Below, in pieces: positions 23,695 to 35,680 of a stretch of DNA of 64,000 bases. Below the pieces are notes generated by a model that saw only the letters and a list, made by a program, of their open reading frames with translations, did no database searches and was not told the DNA's origin. This stretch comes from Akebia trifoliata (Eukaryota > Streptophyta > Magnoliopsida > Ranunculales > Lardizabalaceae): the NCBI GenBank assembly GCA_017979445.1, contig CM030714.1, positions 16,301,892 through 16,365,891 on the forward strand, given 5' to 3'. The translations under genes and the position numbers were made by a program. Every line of letters starts with the position of its first letter. Within the stretch, counting starts at the first letter, position 1.

Positions 23695-23836
23695 TGACAC
23701 AAGATTTACTGCGATTTTCACAATTGAGATGTGCATATAATCATAAATGTGTTTCCTCGTGATACGAATAAATACCATCTACGATTATGTGCACATCTCC
23801 ATGTCAGAATTGTGTGAATCGCAGTACATGTTGTGA
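23695..23836. mobile_element. Inverted-repeat element (MITE) upstream of the MAKR-like gene
   Basis: Arms begin and end with CACAA(G/C)AT(T/G)TACTGCGATT on opposite strands and share GAGATGTGCA(T/C)ATAATC. Length about 140 bases, loop about 25 bases. It lies about 360 bases upstream of the start codon of the next gene, so it could affect that promoter, though nothing shows that it does. Confidence 0.75.
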
Positions 23837-24191
23837 TTTTACGACTAATAAAGTTGTACATTACAAATCAACTGATTCAATTTGACTCATTCGAATTTCG
23901 AGTTCGACTCTATGAATTTTAAAAGCTAACTCAAATACCCAAGAAACAAAATAAAAGCTTCAAGCCTAAGTGCCAAACATAACATCGCTCGCTCTGCCAA
24001 AAGCTTACCCACTGTTCTACTGTCCCTCCAGTTGCAGAACTGCAACTCCATCAACCAAAAAGAAGTCTCTCTCTCTCTCTCTCTCTCAAACTTTCCATAT
24101 TATTCGTCTCCACCCAAAACTCTAAAAAAAAAAAAACCTAATAAAATCCCCCCAATCAATCACCACCACCCCTGCTCTGGCTCTCCCAACT
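23837..24191 (+). promoter_or_regulatory. Presumed promoter and 5' UTR of the MAKR-like gene
   Basis: The stretch before the ATG at 24192 becomes pyrimidine-rich, with a CT dinucleotide run at about 24066-24089, typical of plant 5' leaders. No clear TATA box could be placed. An A-run at 24124-24136 lies in the leader. Confidence 0.45.
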
Positions 24192-25377
24192 ATGGACGTT
24201 TTTAGCTTACTAAAGTACTGGAGAAGTGGTGGTCTTAGTGGTAGTTCCACCACTGTATCTGTATCCACTGATGCTAAAGTACGCACCACCGATTCCACTA
24301 ACGTACGCCAAACTTCACTAGAAACTGACGAACCAGAAGATGAAGACGAAGGATCTTTCTTTGATTTGAAATTTGCCTTACCTGATGATGATGATGAAGA
24401 AGAAGAAGAAGAACACTGCAACGAAGAGATTGATAGCGAAGATGATGTTCAAGAGCGAGAATTCAATTTCACGAATCTCTCTATTTCTCCCTCTGATGAT
24501 CTCTTCTTCAAAAGCAAGCTCGGATTCAACACTTCTGAACCAAATTCCAAGTCTCAGTTTCCTGGTTCCTTCATCAAATCTGCTATTAAGTTTCGAGTCT
24601 TCAAATTCGGATTAAAGAAACCAAAATCGACTGCAAACACAGAGATCAATGCTCAGAAGCAGCAACAGAAGCAACATAGCAAGTTTTTTACAGTGAAATT
24701 CAAAGTGGAAGAAGTACCGATTGTTTCACTTTTTACTAGAGATAATAGTTCCAGAATCTCTGGAACCAAAATAGAGAAACAAAGTTCGGATGAAGTTTCT
24801 TTAGAAGAGAAGAAATTTGCGAAAGATGTTTTGCAAAAATATTTAAAGATGATTAAACCTTTGTACGTTAGGGTTTCTAAGAGATATGGAGAGAAATTGA
24901 AGTTTTCTGCTTCAGCTGTCTCATCAACACCGTTATCGTCTCCCACGAAGATCGAAGTAGATTCGAAAGTTGTAACAGAAGGAATCGTAAGTAATTTTAA
25001 GAATCTGAAACAATTAGGGAAAAGTCGATCGGCTTCTTCGGCTGTTTCAGGTGTTACGACCGTTCCGATTCAATCAAAGAGACGAGATGATTCGTTGTTG
25101 CAGCAACAAGATGGGATCCAGAGTGCGATTCTTCATTGTAAGAGATCGTTTAATGCTTCTAAAGGTATAATAAATCTGATCTTCATAGATTAAAAAAAAT
25201 TAAATATTATTTTTATTATTATTATTTTTTAATTTAATTTATTTTTTTTTTTTTTGGTTTTCAGAATCGGATTCTTCTCTGCTAACGCGGTCTACAAGCG
25301 ATCCATCTCATGAAAAGTTGATTGATTCATCGATACATTCTTCTGAATCAGAAGCTAAAGATGCTGCTCGCATTTGA
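24192..25377 (+). CDS. Membrane-associated kinase regulator (MAKR)-like protein, two exons
   Basis: Plant MAKR family: unstructured plasma-membrane-attached proteins that modulate receptor kinases in brassinosteroid and related signalling (BKI1 is the founding relative). Exon 1 is 24192-25164 (donor AAAG|GTATAA) and exon 2 is 25265-25377 (acceptor TTTTCAG), joined in phase 1, giving about 361 residues. The N-terminus MDVFSLLKYWR is typical of MAKR2-like members. An acidic run follows (PDDDDEEEEEE, near residue 64), then a Lys-rich region (FRVFKFGLKKPKS, KFFTVKFKVEE) that could bind membrane lipids. The conserved C-terminal block DGIQSAILHCKRSFN closes exon 1, and the short exon 2 has SDPSHEKL and ends at TGA 25375-25377. 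The intron is 100 nt and very T-rich. If the intron were retained, the frame would stop at 25193. No lesion seen; this is the only clearly intact host gene here. Confidence 0.88.
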
Positions 25378-25876
25378 AGATCTGTTCTTCAATCTCGAAT
25401 AACTTTGGGAGATATTTTAGAGAAGAGTAGATCGAATCGGGTTTAGTTTTTGTGTTTTTGTAAAAATCGTTTTAAGTAGAAGAAGAATTACTGAAAGAGA
25501 AATCTTCAATCTGTGTTAGTCGTCATAGAAAACAAAGAAATCTGTGTAAATTCAACTTCAGATCTTCAATCTTTATTATGTCTCTCTCACTCAAAATTCT
25601 AAAATCTAAAAGATTTAAAAGTGAAACAAAACTGCAATTTTATTTACACTTATTTAACTCTCCTCAGTACTCTCAGGTAATTCTATGTCGATCTCCTAAG
25701 ATTCTGGAAATTGTACTCATCTCTCCCATAGAGTTACCTATCTGACTCTGGTAGATCCCCATTAATCCCTTCGTCAACAGCCCACTCCACACGCGGATGA
25801 AAAATATTTAAAATTAAAAAAAAAAAAAAAAATTACAAATATTTTATTTAACTTTAAAAAATATTTTTTATATTTT
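25378..25876 (+). other. 3' UTR of the MAKR-like gene and spacer
   Basis: Contains the likely 3' UTR, with T-rich and TGTAAA-type polyadenylation context near 25540-25580. Nothing else is recognised. Confidence 0.45.
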
Positions 25877-26008
25877 AAAAAGAGAGATTCTATTGCCACG
25901 CCAACTTTTACTAACAGCAACCCAAGATGTGTATTAAATCTTTGGCGATTTACATATGAATTGGGGTGCTGTTAACAAAAGGTGGTGTGGCAATAGAATC
26001 TCTCTTTT
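25877..26008. mobile_element. MITE with about 45-bp terminal inverted repeats
   Basis: Begins AAAAGAGAGATTCTATTGCC and ends with its reverse complement. Arms 25877-25922 and 25963-26008 also share CCA(C/A)CTTTT and TAACAGCA(A/C)CCCAA. Length about 132 bases. A partial relative lies at 27056. Confidence 0.85.
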
Positions 26009-27055
26009 TCATTTCATAGACAAAGTATATTTTACTTATTAGTGGGTTGAGTTGATAGAAATATGGAAGGTGGTTGGAGTCAGTGCGACTGCGACATTAG
26101 GGCTGGAACTGGCGTGTTGGAAGGTGTAGAGTAGACCTCACCTAGGTTCAACTCGAGAGGCAGATTTTAAATGATTCAACTCGTCCGAGACGAGTTGACT
26201 TCGATCAATGGAGAAGACACAAGATGGAATATCTGAGTTTTAAAATGAGAGGGAAACCACTTTTTCGACAGTGTTCTACGTAATTATATTAAACGTGAGG
26301 GGTTAAAGTGTAATTTTATTTTATTTTTTGGATCTTTTTGCTCTGCAAATCAAAGGCAGAATGAAATGCTGTCTCTAGTGTAGTCAGCGAAAGGATAAAG
26401 TGGCGACAAATACGGAAACAGTAAAAAGCTTTGAAAAACACTTTACTTACTAACTTAGTAATATTTTAAATCTTACTACTGGTTCTTGAGCTCAAATAGA
26501 TTATCAAATTGACAATCCAACACCTCAGACCTCGTGGAAAAACTTAGATTAAAAAAAATTGGACTTAATCCAATATTTGGAAAATGGACTTCATACTTTC
26601 ATAGAAAATAATATCTTTTTGGAAAGAAAATTTTAAAGTTGATAGAATTCTGTTTTCTACAATCCTGTGGCATGGGATCATGTTTTCGGATGTCACAAGG
26701 TGAGCACTGAGCACAATGACCCTTACTAACGGATGAAATCTTACCACGTTAGTAAGACTAATCGGATTCAAAAAAAATTAAAAAAAACAAAGAAAAAGAA
26801 ACTAAACCTCCAGATCTCTCTATCTGTAGTTCTTGATTGTCGTGCAGTCGTTGATGGTGATGCCTCCATTTACTTTCTTTTTGTACATTGGAGATGCAAT
26901 TTGTCTCCTTGCAGCAGCTACGAAACCGCTCTAAAGTGATTCTCTATCTGATTTAACCAGAGATTAGTCACGTGTCGACTATCTAAGGGATCTCAACACT
27001 TATATGATGGGTCACAATGTTTATTTGATGGGCCCACAAATACATCCAAATTCTT
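26009..27055. other. Intergenic DNA, nothing recognised
   Basis: Short open frames on both strands near 26565-26939 show no family resemblance. A small palindrome, CAACTCGTCCGAGACGAGTTG, occurs near 26179. No gene is supported. Confidence 0.4.
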
Positions 27056-27118
27056 TATGAGAGCTTCTATTGCCACACCAACTTTTACTAATGTCACCCC
27101 AAGATATGTGATTATTAA
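27056..27118. repeat. Partial copy of the 25877 MITE family
   Basis: Matches the left arm and adjoining part of the 25877-26008 element: CTATTGCCAC(A/G)CCAAC, TTTTACTAA and CACCCCAAGAT(A/G)TGT. The right arm is missing. Confidence 0.7.
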
Positions 27119-27204
27119 CAAAATTATTGTTTCATTAACAAAATCCTTTGATACTACGCACTTTCAATGCACTACTGCCCTAATTACAATATGAAAATGA
27201 AATA

Positions 27205-27898
27205 AATAACACTTGATTTTCAAAGAAAATATATCACACATCTAGTTCTTTAAGAACAACTTTTTCTCGAACATAATGATATTCCACTTCTAAATGTTTA
27301 GTTCGAGCATGGAATATGGGATTGGAAGCAAGAGAGATCGAATTAATGTTATCGCACCAAATGAGTAGAGTAGACAAAAAATACGAAGGTCTTTCAAGGG
27401 AGATCGTAACTAGAAGATTTTTACCGTCATTTGAGCCAATTGACTATATTCGGTTTCAATGTTTATGCGGCAACACTGAAAGTTGCCTTTTGGTACTCCA
27501 AGAGATGGGGTTGGACCTGAGATAAACACATAGCCACTTGTAAACCATTTGTCATTTGGACTCTCTGCATAATTGACATCAAAATATGTCTCGAGAGGCA
27601 AAGATCCTGATAAGAAAAAGAAACCATGTTCAAAAGTTCCTTTGACATATTACAAAATATGCTTGACCACAGTCCGATGAGTAGTAGTCGAACAATGAGT
27701 ATATTGACAAACTTGGTTGACTACATAAGACAAGTCCAGGCGATTTAAGGTTTAATATTGTTGGGTTCCTACCACACTTCAATACTCGATTAATCATGAA
27801 GTGGATCACCATCAAATAAATGCATTTTTCTTTCCACTTTCACTAGGAGAAGAGTAGGCTTAGCATCAATCAAGTTGGTGCGTTTAAGTAGATGTAAG
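27205..27898 (-). pseudogene. Ty1/copia RT and RNase H remnant, downstream part
   Basis: Minus-strand continuation of the block at 45315-45532. It carries the connection after RT (KRTNLIDAKP, then VKVERKMHLFDGDPLHD), then RNase H in broken frames (YAESPNDKWFTSGYVF near 27530-27590 and INIETEYSQLAQM). The C-terminal NPIFHARTKHLEVEYHYVRE lies near 27270-27325. Similarity ends near 27205, before an LTR. Several stops and frameshifts. It was split from its upstream part by the Tat element that starts at 27899; 27894-27898 (GTAAG) is one copy of that target duplication. Confidence 0.85.
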
Positions 27899-28221
27899 TG
27901 TGGAAGAGTAAAATCTACAGCCACAAGAGATGGCCAAATAGGTCGGGGAGTGTCTCAAGGCTCCCTAGTTCCGGTTGTTCCCGTTCCCGAATTTATATGG
28001 GACAAGTACGCTTTAAGAAAATAACTACTTAAGAGGGTAAGGCGCGTAAATCCCTGGATTCTTGGGATATGAGTGCAAGATCTTAGGGAAATGCCTAATT
28101 TTAAGGGATTGGGCGTTTACTTTTTCAAGGGGAAAAAAGAAAGAAGGGCCCTATAAATGAGGGGGAGGGGTGATTGTTAAGGTTATGTTATTTTTTCTCT
28201 TTTAGAATCTAACTTTGGCAT
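27899..28221 (+). repeat. 5' LTR of the Tat element, first part
   Basis: Begins TGTGGAAGAG. TATA box TATAAAT at 28152-28158 is followed by G-rich sequence. Interrupted at 28221 by the gag-only element; the LTR resumes at 39183. The rejoined LTR would be about 449 bases. Confidence 0.8.
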
Positions 28222-29988
28222 TGTAGACACCCCATTTTTGCATCCGCCTGATTAATCAACTCGTCAACCCGATTGCAATGATTCCCAATGATGGATGTAT
28301 ATTCCAATGCTTTATTTTGTTACCAGATATGTTTCAGAAATCCGGATGAGGTATCTCGAACTGACAAAACCTTAGAAATTACGCTACGCTAGGAAAATAC
28401 GACCCCAGAAACATAGAAATCATCATCTTGCAGACCAGAAAGAAACTTCACGATAAAAATCACTAAAAATTACCAAATTACCAAAATATCCCTAACCTCA
28501 AAACAACCCTAGAGCCTACGTTACGCTTAGGAAAACTCTCTCGAACACATAAAATAACAAATCGGAACCAAATAAATCATTTCACCAATTTTAACAGAAT
28601 TTGACAAAATTATGAAAATGCCCCTCGTAAAGTTCACAACCATTTCACACCAAAAAACTTCATAAATAACAAAAACTAATATTTCCATTGAATTCCTTAC
28701 GAAAAATCGATTCTAAAACATCCTGGAACATTAAAAACCGACTTGAAACATGAAAAGTCCTCTCCGGGGGCAAAACGGTAATTTCACAATTTTCATAATT
28801 AAAATTTCGAAATTAATAAATAAATATTAAATAATTAAAGTGAAATATTAATGAAATTAATTTAAAATTTTGAACCTAAAAAATCGATCAATCGGGTTCT
28901 CAGGCAAAATTGTTGAGGGTTCGTGAGATATTTTCTTTAAGAACCCCTCAATTTGGGGGTCCAAAGAATTAAAGAAATAATGAAAGGGGCCTTCTCCAAA
29001 AATTAAAAGTAAATCAAGCAAGACTAAAGTCAAGGTATTAAAGTCAATCAAGTGAGACTGAAGTCAAAATTAAAGTCAATTAAGCAAGACTGAAGTCAAG
29101 TCAATCAATTAAGACTAAAGTCAAAACATTAAAAGTCAATCAAATAAGACCAAAAGTCATAATAGAATTCTAATTAAATAATAACTCTATCTAATAGAGT
29201 TCTAACTTAAAAATAATTCTACCTAAAACAATTTGAATTAAAACACAATTCTACCTAAAACAATTCTAATTAAAATATAATTCTACCTAAAACAAGTCAA
29301 ATTAAAACACAACTCTAATTAAAAGATCTCTAATTAAACACTAACTCTATCCAAATCAACCCCTAAAAACATCTATAAATAGAGGTGCTCACACCCTATT
29401 TTCGTATCAAATTATAAACCCTAAGAGAAGTAGGTCTAGAAGCTCCCCTAGCCCCCCATAAACCCTAGTTTTGGAGCCCCAACTCCTTAGCTAACATCCC
29501 TCCTTCAATTTTAGTCTAGAAAACACCCAAAAGCCTTCTAAAAACATCCCCAAATCCGCAACGAACTTGAAGAGTTCAGATTCAAAAACAAGGAGATACC
29601 TTGCCTCGGAGATCCGAAGTCAAATCCGGAAGCAGAACGAAGCAAGGGAGCACGGTACAAGGAGTTCTTTTTGTCAGATCTGAGGGAACCAAGTCCTTGC
29701 CATCGGAAAGGTAAACCTTTTATTTTTATTTATTTTCTTATCTAGGTTTTAGCAATGTAATTTACTTGGGAATTTAGTAGAGACCGGCTGTGGCCGGGCG
29801 GGGTTGGTGCCTTACACCTTCCAACCCCGTAACTTGATCCCCGAATTCAGTTTTTTTTTTGTTTTAGATTAGTTTTTATCCGTTTAGAGTCATTGATCAG
29901 TTCCTAGATCGTAATAACTAGGTGGCGACTCCCAAACCTCAAGGGTCAAAAGCGGATCCGCGCACCCCGCGGATCGAGGGCGCTTTCA
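28222..29988 (+). repeat. 5' LTR of the gag-only element (1,767 bp)
   Basis: TGTAGACACCCC start, CGCTTTCA end. Holds a stretch of degenerate AAAGTCAATCAAG-type short repeats (about 29005-29165), then CTCTAATTAAAA-type repeats. A TATA box TATAAATA is at 29374-29381, followed by the presumed transcription start region. Confidence 0.9.
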
Positions 29989-29989
29989 G

Positions 29990-30007
29990 TGGCGACTCCG
30001 CTGGGGA
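29990..30007 (+). promoter_or_regulatory. Primer-binding site of the gag-only element
   Basis: TGGCGACTCCGCTGGGGA, one base after the LTR end. Ogre/Tat elements are known for this TGGCGACTCC-type site, attributed to tRNA-Arg (recollection; not checked against a tRNA). Confidence 0.75.
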
Positions 30008-30217
30008 CTATTGAGGATCAAACTTGAAAAACCCCAAGTATGGGAGCATTGCCAAGATGACCTAGTTTTTTTTTATTATTTAGTTGGATTTATTTTATTT
30101 ATTTTTTCTGTTTATTTATTTTTTTTGTCTTGATTGTAGATGATTTTGGGCATTGCAATTTTTTTTTTTCAATTAAGGATCACTTTTTGATGACCCCTAA
30201 ATAATGAAAGATTCAAA

Positions 30218-30985
30218 TTGATGGAATGATGAAGGTTGGACAGAAATATTAAAACGTTTTTAGAGAATATTCTAGTGAGAATTAAGTCTGGGAGCCTCTT
30301 AATAAAACATAGATCTCGTCGAGTAAATTAATTTAGAATCTGAGTTCACTCAATTTCGTTATCAGAAGCCTTAGATATCATCGATGCAAGTTCAATCTGT
30401 AAATCTGGAATTATTTTTGAATGAAAGTTGGGACAGCAACGTTAAAACTTTTTTACAGAATATTCTAGTGAGAACTAAGTCTGGGAACCTCTTAATAAAA
30501 CGTAGATCTCATCGAGTAGATTAATTTAGAATCTGAGTTCACTCAATTTCGTTATCGGAAGCATTAGATATCATCGATGCAAGTTCAATCTGTAAATCTG
30601 GAATTATTTCTGAATGAAAGTTGGGACAGCAACGTTAAAACTTTTTTACAGAATATTCTAGTGAGAATTAAGTCTGGGAACCTTTAATAAAATGTAGATC
30701 TCATCAAGTAGATTAATTTAGAATCTGAGTTCACTCAATTTCGTTATCGGAAGCCTTAGATATCATCGATGCAAGTTCAATCTATAAATCGGGAATTATT
30801 TCTGAATGAAAGTTGGGACAGCAACGTTAAAACTTTTTTACAGAACATTCTGGTGAGAATTAAGTCTAAGCACCTATTAATAAAATGTAGATCTCATCGA
30901 GTAGATTAATTTAGAACTTGAGTTCACTCGATTTCGTTATCGGGAGCCTTAGATATCATCGATGCAAGTTCAGATTGTATTTTCC
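30218..30985 (+). repeat. 192-bp tandem array, four copies
   Basis: Four head-to-tail units of 192-193 bases, tracked by TTTCGTTATC(A/G)G at 30356, 30549, 30741 and 30933. Units 2-4 are very similar and unit 1 is more diverged. It lies in the untranslated leader between the PBS and gag; role unknown. Confidence 0.9.
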
Positions 30986-32566
30986 TAATTCACAGAAAAT
31001 CTGAATTTATCTAATGTTGGCACAATTAATGTTCTTGAGAGTGAGCTCATCTCAACCATTGTCATTCTATCATCAATGTAACACCTATTGGAATCTCGAT
31101 TTATTTTGGATCACCCAAAAGTGATCATTGATTGGACCTTAAAAATTATAAAAATTATGCCTATTGCAATGTTTGTTTGATCAATTATTATATGCGATGC
31201 TCATTAATTGATTTGCCATGATCTTGACAGATATATTTGTGATGTGTTTGATTTCATCTTAATTTCGATGTGATGGGTTTTGGATTATTTTCTTGATCAA
31301 TATTCATTTGATATCCATATGTGATGACATAATCTGGCCCATGGGCTCACGTGTTTGAAAAAGGCCCCGGGCACACCCCACCCTGTTTTGCACACACCAC
31401 ATGCACGTTACTGTTTTACTCACTTACACGTCCCATTTAGCCAACGTGGCACTAGTGCGTGGCCCGATCTCTTCGGAGATGCGACGTCATTCATGAAACC
31501 CACAACTCCAGTCACGTACCTTAGGGTATATCAAACTGGGGGCATTAATACCGTCTGATCAGGTGATTCTGAGAGATATATTGATGCACCCAGGCTGGGG
31601 CAACCTGAGCCTTTGTCCTATTGTAAGCCACACAGTCACATGTCCCGATTGCCAACGTAGTACTAATACGTGGTCGGTCCCCTCGTGGGATGCCAAACCA
31701 TTTATGAAAGCTACCCCCCTAGTGACTCGTACCCGTAGGTATAAAAGGTAATCTAAGTATATCAATTGCACTTCTTGGTCAAAACCGATGCCTAAGAAAG
31801 ATCTTGCCCCGCTGTACCCTACTGTACGAGGGGGATAGACTACGTCTATTCTAGACGAGAGGTATTTAAGTGGGCCCTTGCTCAGCATTGTGCGCCACCT
31901 CTCAACTGGAGGTCAAACTGGCTGTTTTTGGCTTCAGAGAAGTGAGTTGAGGTTTTAGATTATCACCTATACGGTATATCAAACCAAGTCACCACGTATC
32001 GAGAGGTATATAGGTGTGCTTGGGCAAGGGTGGCTAGATAAAAATGCATTGCACGTAGTAAACCTAGAGTCTAGAAGCCTTCCTATAGGTCACGACCCGA
32101 ATTGACTATGGGTGTTCCTGGGTTGCTTTATTCAATCCAACCAACAGGTAGGTGGGCGGACCGATCCAGAATAATCAAACAAAATCCGCAATATCGGTCC
32201 TACCCAATCGGTGAAATGTACTGATTAATTTGAACCACTTAAACCAGTTGACCCAATGGACAAATTGATCAAACTGATCAATACCAAATCAGTTGGACTA
32301 ATTGGTTTCACTTTTAAAGATCCAGACCACTTTATCTAGAAAGATTCTATCTTAAGATCAAATTAATTTATCTGATCAAAGGTTCAATCCCAATCAGGGG
32401 TAGACCCGCATCTAACCTTTCTCACTTTCTTGGTCACTATAGACTTATGGTGCATTTGGATTCGATTTTCCATCAGACTTGGGCTATTTTATGTCAAAAC
32501 TTTAATCATGTGGTTAAGAGTCTAACCTTTAGAGTCAATGGTTAACCTTGGTTTACTTCCAATCAG
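30986..32566 (+). other. Leader of the gag-only element with a diverged duplication
   Basis: Untranslated region. About 31407-31560 and 31620-31765 are diverged copies (CAACGTGGCACTAGTGCGTGG against CAACGTAGTACTAATACGTGG, then parallel ATTCATGAAA and ATTTATGAAA). Short frames on both strands are not conserved between the copies. Confidence 0.6.
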
Positions 32567-32689
32567 GTGATAATTGGTCCTAAACGTTCTAAACCTCCAT
32601 CTGTACCACTTTGGGTCCGTGAAAAGAGTCGTCTTTCTAGAGTACCATTGCCAAGTAGTCAGTCTTTGCCACAAGAAGAAACGAGTACC

Positions 32690-34096
32690 ATGGATGAAGC
32701 TGCGCTCCGTCAGATTTTAGAATCTTTTCAAGCCCAGATTATTGCCTCTGTCCAAACACAAATCGAATCCCTGAAAATTGAAAAGGGAAAAGATAAAGCT
32801 ATAGAACCTCAGGATGTGTTTGACCTCGTTGAAAACCAAGAAGATGATCAGTTACACGTTGACCCTATCCTAGTTCATCGAATAACTCAAGTTGAAACTG
32901 CTTTGAAGAACATCAAAGACCCTGATGATCTTACTCTTGGATTAGGGTCAATGACCTTGTTTCCCACGGTCCGTCTACCAGAAAAGTTCACAATGCCAGA
33001 TATGGAGAAGTTTGACGGTATTGGATGCCCTAGGACTCACTTAAAAGTATATGTCGGCATAATGCAATCTCAGGGTCTAAGTGAAGAACAGATGGCTCAA
33101 CTTTTTCAAAGAACCCTGACAGGTCCTGCACTACGCTGGTTAATGTCATTGGACTCATCTCGGGTAAGAACATGGCATGAATTGATGAAAGAGTTTATTG
33201 GTCGATATTCATTCAACACGGATATTGAACTCACAAGAAGAGATTTAGAAACTACTAAACAAAAACCTGGGGAAACTTTCACTGAGTTCATTGCTCGATG
33301 GAGAGCTAAAGCCGCTCAACTGTGGGACCGACCTCAAGAGAAGGAACAAGTTAAGATTCCTCAGGAATCTCACTCCAAATTATGCCAAGTACTTGATACC
33401 TCAGTACCTTCCTACTTTTCAATCCCTCCTTGAGGCTGGAAATCAAGTTGAGGATGCCTACTCTTCGGGACTTTTTGGTAACTCGTCTGAGTCAAAACCC
33501 AAACATTTCAAGCCTAATGTCAATTCCTTACAAGTGGCCAACACCTCCTTCGCACTATCTCCTCAAGCTACTCAACCTTCACAAACTAAGCCTAAGAGAC
33601 AGTTTGCCAATCTTGGAATGTCCCTTAGTGTTGCTTATCAAAAATTGATGAAGAGGGGATTGTTGACGCCTTTACAACCTAAGCATTTGCCTAATCCTCT
33701 TCCTCCAAACATGGATAATGGGAAATTCTGTGAATTCCACAGATGCCTGGTCATGTTCTTGACAGGTGTATTACTCTCAGACATGCTATCCAAGACCTTA
33801 TTGAGCAAGGAAAAGTCACCATACCCACTCCTACTACTCCCAATGTTAAGACTAACCCTTTGCCTACTTTTCAAAATCAACCCCCTCCTACTCTGAACCT
33901 AATATCCATATCCAAACCCGAATCAATTGATCCAGTTTCCTTCATTCACCCAATGGGTCTTAACAGTGCATTCGCTCCATGCCAGAATGAGCACAACTAC
34001 CCTAAGGCAACGACAGAACTGAAGAACAAGGAAATTATTGAAGCAACGGATTGTCGCGCATATGACAGAGGCTTGAATCAAAATATGAAGAGATAG
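32690..34096 (+). pseudogene. Gag of the gag-only retrotransposon, frameshifted
   Basis: Structural capsid protein gene of the Tat/Ogre type. The ATG at 32690 has good context (ACCATGG); the frame is open upstream to 32567. The capsid domain begins LPEKFTMPDMEKFDG and includes THLKVYV, PALRWLM, TWHELMKEFI and ETFTEFIARWR (to about 33330). A frameshift near 33345-33370 moves the reading frame to 33291-33896 (NLTPNYAKYL, GNQVEDAYSSGLF, then a Pro/Thr-rich linker). A second shift near 33735 inside the Cys/His knuckle (FCEFH, GHVLDRC) returns to the original frame up to TAG 34094-34096. With two breaks it cannot make full-length Gag. Residue patterns are otherwise well kept, in line with a recent loss. 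Confidence 0.8.
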
Positions 34097-35487
34097 TAAA
34101 AGCAGGCAAGTTCAAGTCATCCATCGAAGATAACCGAAGTGGCATAGACTCTAGATTTGTGTCCCTCTATTCATAATGATGTCATCTTTTAAGTTTTCTT
34201 AGTTTTTTTTTAGCTTCAATTGCGTCAGTCTTTGAATTCCATCTACTTTTAGTAGTTTGTCAGTTTGTGTTCTTTTTTATTCTAATGGCTTTGTTATCAT
34301 GTGTGTGATACTTTTGTTCTTTTTTTATAAAGAAGCTTTTGTTATGAATTAATAATGATGTGAGCAATAATGATGAACATGACATGAGAAATGACTTAAA
34401 GCTCACTAATCAAATTTGATAAATATTGGAATTAAAGAGTAACACTCAAGAAGTGCAAATTGGTGATACATTATCCTCAGGAGAACATGAGAGCATAGTA
34501 AACTTACTTGAAAAATTCAACAATATTTCTTGCATGGTCTCATAAGGATATATAGATGGATCGCATAAAAATATAGATCAAGACATGTAGTCAAGGGTGA
34601 ACTTCAAAGTCGAAGATTATTGGTCAAAAATGATATAGCTGAAGGCATCGACAAAGACACTAAGACTTACAAGTGGATCTACCAGGTTTCTCACTCAAAA
34701 GAGGAGAATTTTCATTCATAAGAGAATAAAAGAGTTTCTCGAAATTTTAGAGTTAGAAAACTCAATCATACTCGATTTCACAAAAGAAGACTGAAGAATA
34801 TTCATTCTCAAAAGAAGACCTTGCTCGACAGAGCAATTCAGATATCGAATTCCTGAAACTTTGACCAAGTCAAGCAGCATTCACCAAAGGAGGCCTTCTT
34901 TGGTCGAACAATCATCCTGTCTTACCAAAAAAGAAAAAAAAACCTTCTTTAGCCCCTCGCAGTCTTTTAAAAGAAAAATAAAAGCAGTAGCCTTTTCTTT
35001 CTAAACCATACCAACCAACCTTGGGAGGGAATCTTAGTATGAACTACGTTTTGACCTGATCCCAAAAGGAAAAAAGAAATATTTGGGGTACGTAGGCAAC
35101 CTGAGAAGTTACTTCAGGCCCGGTCATTAAAAGAAAAATGTATTCTCTTAAGGAAAGTATCATCCAAAAGAGAAATCTACTATTGAAATGTTCAAAAGAA
35201 AAGAATGCCAAACTAAGAGCATTAGAAAAAAGAATCAGAAAAATTGATAAAAAGAAAAGAATGCCAAACTAGGGGCATTTAGAAAAAAAAATCAAAATAA
35301 TTGATAGAAAAGAGAGAATATCAAACTAGGGGCATTTTGGGAAGTTGAGCCTTATACCTTTTCTTTCTAAACCATATCCTAAGCCCACCTATTAAGTCCT
35401 CCTGAAGGCTAATTGACTCGGTTAAGGTGCAGGAAACTGAGAAATCGTCGATTTGATTACACAAGATCATCAAGAAAAAAAAGAGAA
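34097..35487 (+). other. Post-gag noncoding region of the gag-only element
   Basis: Purine-rich, full of AAAGAAAA-type runs, no pol similarity. GGGGTACGTAGGCAACCTGA near 35086 recalls a phrase found in the 3' part of Ogre/Tat elements, and next to it CCTGA and TCAGG can pair. Confidence 0.55.
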
Positions 35488-35680
35488 GCCCGCTAAGTCG
35501 AAAACCTGAAAAGGCGGCTTAGGCAAAATTTAGGGCATAACCATAAAAAAGAAAGCCTGCTAGGTTGAAAACCTGAAAAGGCGACCTAGGCAAAAATCAA
35601 GGTATTATCAGAAAAAGAAAGAGCAAAGCCCGCTAGATTGAAAACCTGAAGAGGCGATCTAGGCAAAAATTAGGGCATCA
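35488..35680 (+). repeat. Three-copy hairpin array (about 70-bp period)
   Basis: Units start at 35488, 35555 and 35628. Each has an 8-bp stem around a constant AAAACCTGAAAAGG core: CTAAGTCG/CGGCTTAG, CTAGGTTG/CGACCTAG and CTAGATTG/CGATCTAG. The core itself can form CCT/AGG closed by a GAAA loop (GAAG in unit 3). Stem positions 4 and 5 change in a paired way between units. Each unit is followed by an A-rich spacer containing TAGGGCAT or AAGGTATT. Confidence 0.8.

Noticed and set aside
24122..24421. 99-codon minus-strand frame rich in Ser
   Set aside because: It is the antisense of the acidic region of the MAKR-like gene; the Ser run is the complement of Asp/Glu codons.
31559..31888. 109-codon minus-strand frame inside the gag-only element
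   Set aside because: Lies in the leader, is not conserved between the two diverged duplicates there, and overlaps another frame on the other strand.
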